A DNA stretch of 64,000 nt. Source: Barnesiella intestinihominis YIT 11860 (lineage in GTDB: Bacteria; Bacteroidota; Bacteroidia; Bacteroidales; Barnesiellaceae). Shown here one piece after another: positions 18,630 to 27,708 of this stretch. The stretch's first letter is position 1. Each line of letters opens with the position of its first letter. The notes beneath the pieces were generated by a model. It was not told the DNA's origin. It saw only the letters and a list, made by a program, of their open reading frames with translations, and ran no database searches. Where the stretch lies: positions 1 through 64,000 of the forward strand of contig NZ_JH815205.1 in the NCBI RefSeq assembly GCF_000296465.1, written 5' to 3'. A program made the translations under genes and the position numbers.

Positions 18630-19006
18630 ATACAGTTTTGATCAGCCTAGCCTCAAACACGCCCGACAAACTGCGACAAATGAATAACGCATTTGCCGAA
18701 TTACAGGAAATGGGACTCGTTGCCGCATCTTCTTCTATTTATGAAACGGTAGCTTGCGGAAGCATAAAAAGCCCCAACTACCTCAATGCCGTAGTTAAAA
18801 TATTCACCGATACTGACCATCAAGAACTACATAATGTCTTAAAAACGATGGAGAAGGCACACGGCCGTACCCCCGAATCGAAACTTTCCGGTAAAATTCC
18901 ATTAGACATCGACATCGTTGTCTGGAACGGAGAAATAATCCGTCCTCAGGACTGGAAACAAGATTACTTCCAGACAGGACTTAAAGAACTGGAACAAATG
19001 ACTTGA
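18626..19006 (+). CDS. Short HPPK (FolK)-like pyrophosphokinase
   Basis: A 126-residue protein that resembles 6-hydroxymethyl-7,8-dihydropterin pyrophosphokinase of folate synthesis. Recognisable pieces are the opening beta strand with SLASNTPDKL (where FolK has GSN), SSIYETVACG, MEKAHGRTPE, and IPLDIDIVVWNG, which keeps the magnesium-binding D-x-D. It is shorter than standard FolK (about 150-160 residues) and lacks the arginine-rich loop RxxPRxxD. It may be a divergent paralogue with another job. Its start overlaps the tex stop (ATGA). Confidence 0.6.
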   Translation: MNTVLISLASNTPDKLRQMNNAFAELQEMGLVAASSSIYETVACGSIKSPNYLNAVVKIFTDTDHQELHNVLKTMEKAHGRTPESKLSGKIPLDIDIVVWNGEIIRPQDWKQDYFQTGLKELEQMT

Positions 19007-19052
19007 AAACCTTTCTATACACTTAATCGTTTAACTCAAAATATCATTCATT

Positions 19053-19811
19053 ATGAAAACAATCGAAGAAACTTTACTGAACCGCACATCGGTCCGTCGC
19101 TACGAATACGATAAGATACCGTCCGAGACACTCGATTTCATCTATCGAGCCATCGCGAATACCCCGACAAGTTACAACGGGCAACAATTCTCGGTAATAG
19201 CTATCGACGATCAATCCATTAAAGAAGAGCTCTACGCCATTACAAACCAAAAACAAATTAAAACTTGCGCCACTTTACTGGTATTCTGCGCCGACTATCA
19301 TAAAATTGACATCTTGGCACAAAAAAAGAGAATCGACAATCCTCATTTCGAGAATACGCTCGACGGCGTTATGGTAGGAATCATCGATGCAGCCCTAGCC
19401 ATGCAGAATGCGGTAGTAGCAGCCCAAGCCGCCGGACTCGGTAGCTGCTGCGTAGGTTATGCTCGTACAGCCAATCCGGAGAAAATAGCCGAAATTCTAA
19501 AATTACCCGAAGGTACGTTTGTCGTTTGTGCACTCACATTGGGCATACCCAGAGAATAACCCGACGTAAAGCCCAAACAACCGCTATCATTAGTCATACA
19601 CCACAATCATTACCGTACTGACGACATGGCTCCCGAGCTCGAACAATACGACCGAACCATATCCGAATATAATCGCCACCGCAGCGGAACGACCTCCGAA
19701 AACGACTGGTGCGCCCATATTTTAGATTATTACCGGATAGCTTTGGGCTACGACATGGAAGGCTATTTGAACAAACAAGGGTTCAAACTCCCGTTCTCCG
19801 ATAAGAAATAA
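19053..19811 (+). pseudogene. Nitroreductase (NfsA/FRP type) broken by an in-frame stop
   Basis: A flavin nitroreductase gene that reads in one frame from 19053 to 19811 except for a TAA at 19557-19559. The first 168 codons carry the FMN-binding NRTSVRRY motif and GLGSCCVGYARTANPEK. Directly after the stop, without any frame change, the codons read PDVKPKQPLSLVIHHNHY, the conserved tail that follows the GxPxE step in NfsA/FRP-type enzymes, and then another 60 plausible residues. The full length (about 251 residues) fits the family. So one base change, for example GAA or CAA to TAA, truncated it. The 168-residue product would lack part of the dimer and flavin-binding interface. A downstream ATG at 19626 could give only a 61-residue fragment. 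Confidence 0.85.
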
Positions 19812-19866
19812 TAATATTATATATACTATAATAGGGGGAAAGAGAAAATCACAATCAGATTTTTAT

Positions 19867-19912
19867 GTATATCTTTGAAGTCGATTACAATAAAACGGTT
19901 TCAAAGATATAC
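19867..19912 (+). promoter_or_regulatory. Inverted repeat containing two mirrored -7 boxes
   Basis: GTATATCTTTGAA (19867-19879) and TTCAAAGATATAC (19900-19912) form a perfect 13-base inverted repeat around 20 bases. Each arm contains TATCTTTG, a Bacteroidales -7 element, facing opposite ways. It lies 24 bases ahead of the gene at 19936, so it may be promoter plus operator for it. Confidence 0.5.
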
Positions 19913-19935
19913 GAATCATCAAACCCATACTTACT

Positions 19936-20913
19936 ATGAAAACCAAAGCCATTCTCAGTTCCTTATTAGTCTGCATAGTAACGACATTATCTGCCCAAAT
20001 CAATCTCAACGATTCTACGGTACAGGTTGTAGCCTATTGGTCGAAAGGAGACAGTTACGATTATCTGTACGATTATTACAAATACAACATACAGGGCAAA
20101 GACACCATATCGTGGGAAAGAACCATATCCAAGATAAATATCACGATTATCGACTCTACCGAAAACAGCTATACGCTACAAGCCGTTTATGATACTCCCA
20201 ACGCCATTCGCTCTGGTTCGGACAGTATAAGCCGAGAACTCACCTCTCGAATAAGCCGTACTTTCGGCAACGACACAGTCATCGTCGAGACAAACGAATT
20301 GGGCACGATAAAACGGCTTGTCAATTTCGACAAACTGAGGTCTCGTTACCTGAAAGCCGCCGAAATGACGGCCGAAGCATTGAGCGCCCAACAAGATTCC
20401 GAAGCGCAAAAAGATTCCCTCTTCCGGTTTCTCAAATCCACCCTGTCCAAACAGATGGGCGACACGACCGTCATAGTATCCACCGCACTCGAAGAACTAT
20501 CCTTTCTACTCTACTATCACGGTTGTAAAATGGATTTTAACGAAGAATATCAAATCGAAGAAAATTTCCCATCTCTTCTCGGTGGTGCACCCTGTAAAGG
20601 TATGAGAACATTTTGGATCGATGAAGTCGATCCCGAAAACGGTTCCTTTCGCATAACCAGCGACGCAATAGTAAATACCGACCAAGCCATAAGACAATTT
20701 ATAGAACTCATACAGAGCAATCTACCCGAAGAAGACAGGAGAAAACCGATTGACAGTTCTCAAATTCCGATTATTATGGCCCAAGACCAAAACGACACTT
20801 ATATACACGCCGATACCGGTTGGCCTCTCGTCGTCTATTACACCCGAACGACACAAGTAGGCGAAAATAAAAGCGGACAAGAAATTTCTTTGGAAATAAA
20901 TATCCCCGAATAA
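19936..20913 (+). CDS. Exported protein of unknown function
   Basis: A 325-residue protein with a signal peptide (MKTKAILSSLLVCIVTTLSA, cleavage before QINLND). No membrane helix follows and I recognise no domain. The mature part is acidic, with alternating beta-like strands and a central helix-rich stretch (about 125-190) with repeated glutamate and alanine. A repeated opening theme, YWSKGDSYDYLYDYYKYN, suggests a beta-sandwich or lipocalin-like start, but this is only an impression. It is probably periplasmic and appears to be transcribed alone. Confidence 0.65.
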   Translation: MKTKAILSSLLVCIVTTLSAQINLNDSTVQVVAYWSKGDSYDYLYDYYKYNIQGKDTISWERTISKINITIIDSTENSYTLQAVYDTPNAIRSGSDSISRELTSRISRTFGNDTVIVETNELGTIKRLVNFDKLRSRYLKAAEMTAEALSAQQDSEAQKDSLFRFLKSTLSKQMGDTTVIVSTALEELSFLLYYHGCKMDFNEEYQIEENFPSLLGGAPCKGMRTFWIDEVDPENGSFRITSDAIVNTDQAIRQFIELIQSNLPEEDRRKPIDSSQIPIIMAQDQNDTYIHADTGWPLVVYYTRTTQVGENKSGQEISLEINIPE

Positions 20914-20978
20914 TATATGACATATAACAAAAAAAACGGGCGGTTAAGCGACATGTTTACGCTTTTTGTCGATACTGT

Positions 20979-21009
20979 TTTGGTTCTTTATAAAATTTAG
21001 ATATATTTG
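20979..21009 (+). promoter_or_regulatory. Consensus Bacteroidales promoter with no gene behind it
   Basis: TTTG (20979-20982), 19 bases, TATATTTG (21002-21009). This is a textbook spacing and sequence. No open frame starts in the following 120 bases, and a terminator lies at 21088-21125. Confidence 0.6.
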
Positions 21010-21015
21010 TATCAC

Positions 21016-21125
21016 AATTAATTAATCGCCCCATGTAAATATTACAGACTATTTTTTTCGATTAACTATTCTATATATTTTGGTTATGTAACAATTCCGC
21101 TGTGAAGCGGGGTTGTTACTTTTTT
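21016..21125 (+). ncRNA. Candidate small non-coding RNA of about 110 nt
   Basis: The interval between a consensus promoter and an intrinsic terminator contains no usable reading frame; its only early ATG is followed directly by TAA. A transcript of about 105-115 bases is expected. I do not recognise the sequence as any known RNA family. Confidence 0.4.
21088..21125 (+). terminator. Rho-independent terminator
   Basis: GTAACAA (21088-21094) pairs with TTGTTAC (21113-21119), and an inner CCGC/GCGG pair closes a TGTGAA loop. A run of six T follows. Confidence 0.85.
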
Positions 21126-21219
21126 ATCGCTTCACAAAAGAATCCCCAATTTCACAAAACCGAAATATCGGTTTAGTAGAAATTTAGTGGGGATAGACCT
21201 GAATTTTAGCAAATGAGAT

Positions 21220-21640
21220 GAGCTGCGTTTCTCCTTTTCCCCTGCCGTATCCCGTAGCCTTACGGGAAGTCGTGTAGCAATATAGAGGAGAGGGGTTGGA
21301 AAGATTTCATAAACTTTTTAGCTATAAGAGTTAACCCCTCCGTCCGGCGGACACCTCCCCTATATTTTGCTGTGCAAAACACAGAGGAAGAGACTTAACA
21401 CCAGTCTGTTACATCGTTTTAACGAATGAGATAATTGTATTTACACTTCTCCCCTGTGTGGCGGTAGCCATATAGGGGAGACACCGAAGAAACGGCAGTT
21501 TCTGAGAAGAGGGGTTGGAAAGATTTCATAGACTTTTTGGCTGTAAGGGTCACACCCCGTCACTGCGTGACACCTCCCCTATATGGCTAACAAAACACCT
21601 CGTAAGGCTACGGGACAAGGCAAAGGAGAAAGACGGACTA
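21220..21640. repeat. Cluster of dispersed intergenic repeats
   Basis: A non-coding stretch made of repeated modules. GAGGGGTTGGAAAGATTTCA followed by TA(A/G)ACTTTTT(A/G)GCT occurs near 21,290 and again near 21,510, about 220 bases apart. The module CCCTCCGTCnnncGnGACAC then CTCCCCTATAT appears near 21,340 and, with changes, near 21,560. Reverse-oriented relatives occur near 21,265 and 21,470 (TATAGGGGAG). No gene is supported here. Confidence 0.6.
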
Positions 21641-21707
21641 AGATGTCTCTGCGAATTTTTTTCCTCCCTACCTGCGAATATAAGAGTTAAAAGACAATCC
21701 CCACTAA

Positions 21708-22358
21708 TTATAGACTGAGCCGGAGTATCTCGATGGGACTATCCACTAAATGACAAGCTCCGGCTTCAATCAATTCTTCACGGCTCCGAAATCCCCATGT
21801 TACACCGACCGATTCGACCCCGGCAGCCTTCGCGGTAAACATATCCACATCTGAATCTCCCACATACAGGGCTTTTTCCGCCTCAACCCCCGACTTATTT
21901 AGAATTTCATATACAATATCAGGAGCTGGCTTTACCGGAATACCGTCACGCTGTCCCAATACAGATACGAAATCGATTCCGGGGAAAAAATACTGTATTA
22001 ACTTTTGGGTTCCTGCCTGATATTTATTCGACGCCACAGCTATTTTCACACCATGAGAATTTAAAACAGACAATAATTCCTCCACTTTATCGTAAGGGCG
22101 AGTATAATCGGTATTATGTACCGAGTAATATTCCAAAAAATAACGCCTCACACGAGATACATTATCCGACGAACGACACTCTTCCGGCAAAGCTCGCTCG
22201 AACAATTTAGTTATTCCGTTCCCTACAAAATGAAAATATTCCTCCTCCCTATGTTCTGGAAAACCGCAACGACGCAAAGCATAGTTCGTACTGATAGCCA
22301 AATCGGCAATCGTGTTTAACAAAGTCCCGTCCAAATCAAAAATAACCAACTCTTTCAT
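21708..22358 (-). CDS. gph: HAD phosphatase, phosphoglycolate phosphatase-like
   Basis: A 216-residue haloacid dehalogenase-superfamily phosphatase. Motif I FDLDGTLLNT gives the nucleophile and acid-base aspartates, VASNK is motif II, and KPAPDIVYEILNK with YVGDSDVDMFTAKAAG supply motifs III and IV. The cap is the helical type used by Gph, which hydrolyses 2-phosphoglycolate. The exact substrate is inferred from the subfamily and could be another small phosphomonoester. It reads opposite to the divergent HAD-like gene at 22519. Confidence 0.82.
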   Translation of the reverse strand: MKELVIFDLDGTLLNTIADLAISTNYALRRCGFPEHREEEYFHFVGNGITKLFERALPEECRSSDNVSRVRRYFLEYYSVHNTDYTRPYDKVEELLSVLNSHGVKIAVASNKYQAGTQKLIQYFFPGIDFVSVLGQRDGIPVKPAPDIVYEILNKSGVEAEKALYVGDSDVDMFTAKAAGVESVGVTWGFRSREELIEAGACHLVDSPIEILRLSL

Positions 22359-22518
22359 CTTCTTTTATTTTACAAAATACAAAGGTAGTGTAAAGCAAAC
22401 GCAGAAACAATCAAAATTCACAAATCCGAAATTTAGGACAATTATATGCCCATTACGACCTTGTAAAGAATCACCTCCCGAAATAACTTTGCTCCCATCT
22501 TCAAGAAAAAATAAAACG

Positions 22519-23232
22519 ATGGAAAAGAGACACGACATAAAAGGTATTCTATTCAATTTCTCAGGTACAATCGATACCGAGGGGAGTGATTGGTTCGACC
22601 TCATTTGGAAAGAATACAGGGAAATCGGGATACCTATAACCAAGAGCGACTATCTGGCCGCCCATGAATTTGCAGAAAAGGAAATATCCGAAAAAGGACT
22701 AATCGAACCCTGGTTTAATTTTTATTTTACCTTACATACCAAACTATCGCTTCAAATCAAATATCTTATTTCAAAAGGATTATTATCCGACAATCGATGT
22801 ACTCAAAAGTATGCCCAACAACTGGCCACGATTTGTTATAACATGGCGATCATGTATGTAAGACAAAACGAAAAAACACTCGAAAACTTGGTAAAACAGT
22901 ATCGTTTGGGAATCGTCGCTCAATCATACGGAAACCTACCGGCTGTTTTGGTAGATTTCGGATTGGCCTCCTACTTCACCGATGTCATTGAATCCAGCAT
23001 GGTGAACCTGAGCAAACCCGATAAAGAAATATTCCGATTATCGGTCAATGCATTACACATCGAGCCGGAAGAAACTCTATGCGTCAGCAATTCTCTAAAC
23101 AGCGACTTATTGCCGGCAAAAGACATCGGCTGCAAAACAGCATGGCTCTGCCAACGAACAGTTCCCCAAGCTAAAAGAGTTTCGAACTACCACATAGCTT
23201 CTTTAAAAGAATTGAATAATCTACTATCCTAA
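22519..23232 (+). CDS. HAD-like protein with altered nucleophile motif
   Basis: A 237-residue HAD-superfamily protein. I place the start at the ATG at 22519 (MEKRHDIKG), because upstream codons overlap the divergent gph promoter region and have no conserved character. The usual motif I of this Bacteroidales group, FDYGGTIDT, reads here FNFSGTIDT, so the nucleophilic aspartate is replaced by asparagine. The later parts, LGIVAQSYGN and SKPDKEIFRLSVNAL with CVSNSLNSDLLPAKDIG (motif IV also lacks the GD pair), look degraded as catalytic elements. It may be a binding or regulatory protein without phosphatase activity. Confidence 0.7.
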   Translation: MEKRHDIKGILFNFSGTIDTEGSDWFDLIWKEYREIGIPITKSDYLAAHEFAEKEISEKGLIEPWFNFYFTLHTKLSLQIKYLISKGLLSDNRCTQKYAQQLATICYNMAIMYVRQNEKTLENLVKQYRLGIVAQSYGNLPAVLVDFGLASYFTDVIESSMVNLSKPDKEIFRLSVNALHIEPEETLCVSNSLNSDLLPAKDIGCKTAWLCQRTVPQAKRVSNYHIASLKELNNLLS

Positions 23233-23481
23233 AACTATAATAGTATACGCCGAAGATTATAACAGACTTGTTATTACGGCGCATTCTATTACATGAAGAC
23301 AAATCTAACTGAAATATTCCGGAAACTGTGCGGGAGCATGGTCGAGGAAGGCTCTTAGCATAAAAAAGTGTATTGACTTGATGGAAAGCCACAGACGTGA
23401 TGTCTGAGGCTTTTTTCGTTTCATACGCCAATAAATCGAACCGGCTCTCAAAATGCACAAACAAAATCTTCCTTTAAAGGA
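23233..23481. other. Intergenic gap with hairpins, no gene seen
   Basis: CGCCG (23248-23252) pairs with CGGCG (23277-23281) around an inner ATAACA/TGTTAT stem, without a T run. A terminator follows at 23388-23416. The roughly 100 bases between contain no credible frame; a short structured RNA is possible, but I see no promoter consensus for it. Confidence 0.4.
23388..23416 (+). terminator. Rho-independent terminator
   Basis: GCCACAGAC (23388-23396) pairs with GTCTGAGGC (23402-23410), one mismatch, followed by six T. Confidence 0.8.
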
Positions 23482-23509
23482 TTGTTTATACAGATTATTG
23501 CTACCTTTG
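23482..23509 (+). promoter_or_regulatory. Probable promoter of the AspT/YidE-type transporter gene
   Basis: TACCTTTG at 23502-23509 is a good -7 element, 32 bases ahead of the start codon at 23542. The upstream TTG at 23482-23484 has a short spacing (17 bases), so the -33 element is uncertain. Confidence 0.45.
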
Positions 23510-23541
23510 CAAAAAAATTAAAAAAATACTATTTATCTGCA

Positions 23542-25218
23542 ATGGATTGGATTCAAAATCTATTATTCAATGACGCCTCGGTAGCCCACACCGTTATCTT
23601 GTATGCATTTGTCATCGCATTGGGAGTAGCCTTAGGAAAGATGAAATTCTTCGGCATTTCATTAGGAGTCACATTTGTACTTTTCGTCGGCTTGATTGCC
23701 GGGCACTTCGGTTTTTCCGCCGAAAAAAATATACTCCATTTCGTACAGGAGTTCGGACTCATTCTATTCATTTATTCCATTGGACTGCAAGTAGGACCGA
23801 GTTTTTTCTCTTCCTTTAAAAAAGGAGGACTAACCCTAAATATGCTGGCTGTCGGTATCGTCATACTCAACATAGCGGTCGCTCTCACCCTCTACTTTAT
23901 ACATCAGGGAGAAATAAGTATGCCCATGATGGTAGGTATTCTTTCGGGGGCTGTCACGAACACACCGGGATTAGGAGCGGCGCAGCAAACGCTTTCACAG
24001 CTCAAATTCGACGGGTCCATTTCCGAGGTTCCAGAAATCGCTCTCGGATATGCGGCCGCCTATCCGTTGGGAGTAATCGGAATCATCGCCTCCATGCTGG
24101 TTATCCGGGCGATTTTCAAAGTTAAAATGGAAAAAGAAAGTCGACAAATCGAAGAAGAAAACCAATCGAGCCAGCTCGTCCCGCATGTCGTTACTTATAA
24201 AGTAGAAAACAAACTTATCTTTGGCAGGACTCTCGACGATTTGACCAAACTCATTGATCGTAATTTTGTAGTATCGCGTATTAAACATAACGACGAAGTA
24301 ATCATACCCAACTCAGATACGACACTCCAAGAAGGAGACTTGCTCCTCGTTGTCCTCTCTTTACATGACGAAAGCGCATTGGAAGCATTTATAGGTCGCC
24401 CCGTCGAAATGAACTGGGAAGCTATTCCTGCCCCTGTGGTTTCTCGTCGAATACTGGTTACCCGCCCCGAATTCAACGGACGCAAGATAGGAAGTCTACG
24501 TCTCAGAATGGGATATCGGTTGAATGCGACCCGTGTAAACCGAGCCGGTCTTGATCTTCTGGCCAATCCTAATCTGGAATTACAAATAGGAGACCGTCTT
24601 ACCGTTGTAGGACGAATCGAAGACATCAATCGTCTGGCCGAGAAACTCGGTAACTCTACGAAACGCCTCCACGAGCCCAACATGGTAACGCTATTCGTAG
24701 GCATATTCCTCGGTATCATATTGGGAAGCATTCCTCTCGCCATTCCGGGAATGAGCGTACCCATGAAGTTGGGATTAGCCGGAGGACCGCTGGTCGTCGC
24801 AATTCTCTTGGGCCGTTTCGGTCATAAAATTCACCTCGTCACTTACACTTCGACCGGAGCCAGTCTCATGCTACGGGAAATAGGTATCTGTCTTTTCTTA
24901 GCCAGTGTAGGTATATCGGCAGGAGGCGAATTCGTCAACACGATTATGTCCGGCGGACTCATTTGGGTATGGTGGGGATTTCTCATCACCGTGATTCCTC
25001 TTCTCATCATCGGAATTATTGCCCGAGCACACTACAAGATCAACTATTGCTCTATCATGGGATTGCTTTCAGGAGCTTGTACCGATCCCCCCGCCCTCGC
25101 CTATGGCAACAAGGTCTCGGGGAACGATGCCCCATCGGTAGCTTACTCGACGGTTTACCCCCTCGCCATGTTCCTGCGAGTGCTTTCGGCTCAACTGCTC
25201 ATTTTGCTTTTCTATTAA
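23542..25218 (+). CDS. AspT/YidE-type transporter with RCK_C domains
   Basis: A 558-residue inner membrane protein of the aspartate:alanine antiporter (AAEx) family, to which YidE and YbjL also belong. Two blocks of about five membrane helices each (about 15-190 and 385-558) flank a soluble centre with two TrkA-C/RCK_C domains (about 215-295 and 300-375). The family repeats GxxxGxxxTxTPGLGAA and [16 protein letters not shown] are both visible (residues about 140-155 and 510-525). The start is the ATG at 23542; upstream codons lack a membrane pattern. The substrate is not certain; dicarboxylate or amino acid exchange is the family precedent. Confidence 0.85.
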   Translation: MDWIQNLLFNDASVAHTVILYAFVIALGVALGKMKFFGISLGVTFVLFVGLIAGHFGFSAEKNILHFVQEFGLILFIYSIGLQVGPSFFSSFKKGGLTLNMLAVGIVILNIAVALTLYFIHQGEISMPMMVGILSGAVTNTPGLGAAQQTLSQLKFDGSISEVPEIALGYAAAYPLGVIGIIASMLVIRAIFKVKMEKESRQIEEENQSSQLVPHVVTYKVENKLIFGRTLDDLTKLIDRNFVVSRIKHNDEVIIPNSDTTLQEGDLLLVVLSLHDESALEAFIGRPVEMNWEAIPAPVVSRRILVTRPEFNGRKIGSLRLRMGYRLNATRVNRAGLDLLANPNLELQIGDRLTVVGRIEDINRLAEKLGNSTKRLHEPNMVTLFVGIFLGIILGSIPLAIPGMSVPMKLGLAGGPLVVAILLGRFGHKIHLVTYTSTGASLMLREIGICLFLASVGISAGGEFVNTIMSGGLIWVWWGFLITVIPLLIIGIIARAHYKINYCSIMGLLSGACTDPPALAYGNKVSGNDAPSVAYSTVYPLAMFLRVLSAQLLILLFY

Positions 25219-25229
25219 ATTACATATAT

Positions 25230-25259
25230 AAATAGTCTGCTACGAAAGGCAGACTATTT
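25230..25259. terminator. Bidirectional terminator between converging genes
   Basis: AAATAGTCTGC (25230-25240) and GCAGACTATTT (25249-25259) form a perfect 11-base stem with an 8-base loop, with A and T runs on both sides. It serves the transporter gene and the AraC pseudogene. Confidence 0.85.
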
Positions 25260-25266
25260 ATGTTAA

Positions 25267-26162
25267 CTAATTCGAGTATCTATACTCATTCGGTGTACAA
25301 CCGGTCATTTTCTTGAACCAACGGCTGAAATGCTGTGGGTAGGGAAATCCTAATTCATAGGATATTTCGCTGATTGACTTCGACGTATCGAATATCCGTT
25401 CTTTTGCCACATCAAGCATCTTCTGTTGAATATGTTTTAATGCAGACATACCTGTTTGCGGCATAAGTCGCTGAAATAGTTGGCAGACAGGCAAAGTTTA
25501 TCGGCGCAATATTGCACTGTCGGCATACCTCCCTTTTTGGCAGGAGCATCAGATGCAAAGTATTCCGCCAAGAGATGCTCAAAACGGGATAACAAGTCGT
25601 GATTGGCATTCTCCCGGGTAATAAACTGGCGGTCATAGAAACGTATACAGTAATCGAGCAACAGTTTGATATTATCCACAATCAGCGATTTGCTGTGTTT
25701 ATCTATCGGATATTGCAACTCACAACGAATTTTCTCCATGCAATCAATGACGGTCTTTCGTTCCTGCTCGGACAAATGCAGAGCTTCATTGGCATTATAT
25801 GAGAAATAAGAATACTCCCGCATGAGGCTTGCCAATGGTGTACCTCTTAAAAGTTCAGGATGAAAAGCCAAGACCCACCCCTCAGGCTGATGCAATTGCC
25901 CGTCATCTTCCGACCTCATTACCTGACCGGGAGCGAGGAAAAGCATTGCTCCTCGCTGATAATCGTATATACTGCGTCCATATTTCAGATTTCCGCAATC
26001 CGTATCTTTCAGCAAAATGGCATACACATTATATAGTTTCCGACAAAACCGTAATGGCATAGCTTTCTTCCCTTCGATTACACAGACTAACGGATGTAAA
26101 GTTTCCACACCGAAGTAGTCATTGTATTGCTGGACAATATCTATTTTCATTATTTCATTCAT
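25267..26162 (-). pseudogene. AraC-family regulator, frameshifted in the DNA-binding domain
   Basis: An AraC/XylS-type activator gene split across two frames. The N-terminal ligand-binding domain and the first helix-turn-helix read from 26162 (or 26150) to about 25455, ending DLCRKQ before running into VCLH and a stop at 25437. The second helix-turn-helix continues in another frame as TGMSALKHIQQKMLDVAKER to 25267 with the family end GFPYPQHFSRWFKKMTG. In family alignments the join is DLxxKxTGxS, which is restored by adding four bases: the sequence has one AAAC unit where a tandem AAACAAAC would give the right codons. The product should be unable to bind DNA. It faces the broken reductase gene and was probably its regulator. 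Confidence 0.85.
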
Positions 26163-26387
26163 AACCTTTTATTTATGATTGCAAAATTACTTTTTCATTG
26201 CAAAATTATACGATTCTATCAACACAATCTGTTTCAAAATCATCGTAAATACTACCCATTTTACTGATGGCAAAATATTGTATCCCGGTTACAGATGAAA
26301 TTGATATGTATATCCGTGAAATTGATACCTGACAGGCTGATTATTCCCGCTATTTTTGCATTACAAATGTATTAAATACAATGAATA
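26163..26387. other. Divergent regulatory region of the AraC/reductase pair
   Basis: AT-rich gap between the divergent araC-like and reductase genes. It holds the direct repeats at 26296-26327 and a possible -7 box TATTTTTG at 26351-26358. I see no other feature. Confidence 0.5.
26296..26327 (+). promoter_or_regulatory. Direct-repeat operator for the AraC-type regulator
   Basis: TGAAATTGATA occurs twice, at 26296-26306 and 26317-26327. The 21-base offset is two helical turns, the classical layout of AraC-family half-sites. It lies 24 bases upstream of a TATTTTTG -7 box. Confidence 0.55.
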
Positions 26388-26495
26388 GGAAAAGTTATTG
26401 GTATTATCGCTTGTGCCTCATTCTGTATAAGCAGCATGTATGTCCAAAATAAGGCGGCTAATCATGTGGATTTCTACAACCGAATGGATAAGTAA
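26388..26495 (+). pseudogene. Fragment of a short exported protein gene
   Basis: Codons 26388-26495 read KVIGIIACASFCISSMYVQN then KAANHVDFYNRMDK and a stop. The first part looks like a signal peptide. The only nearby ATG (26381) is one base out of frame. It may be the remnant of a gene whose body was lost, ahead of the reductase. Weak evidence. Confidence 0.3.
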
Positions 26496-26501
26496 CCAAT
26501 A

Positions 26502-27701
<1,200 letters not shown>

Positions 27702-27708
27702 AACCACT

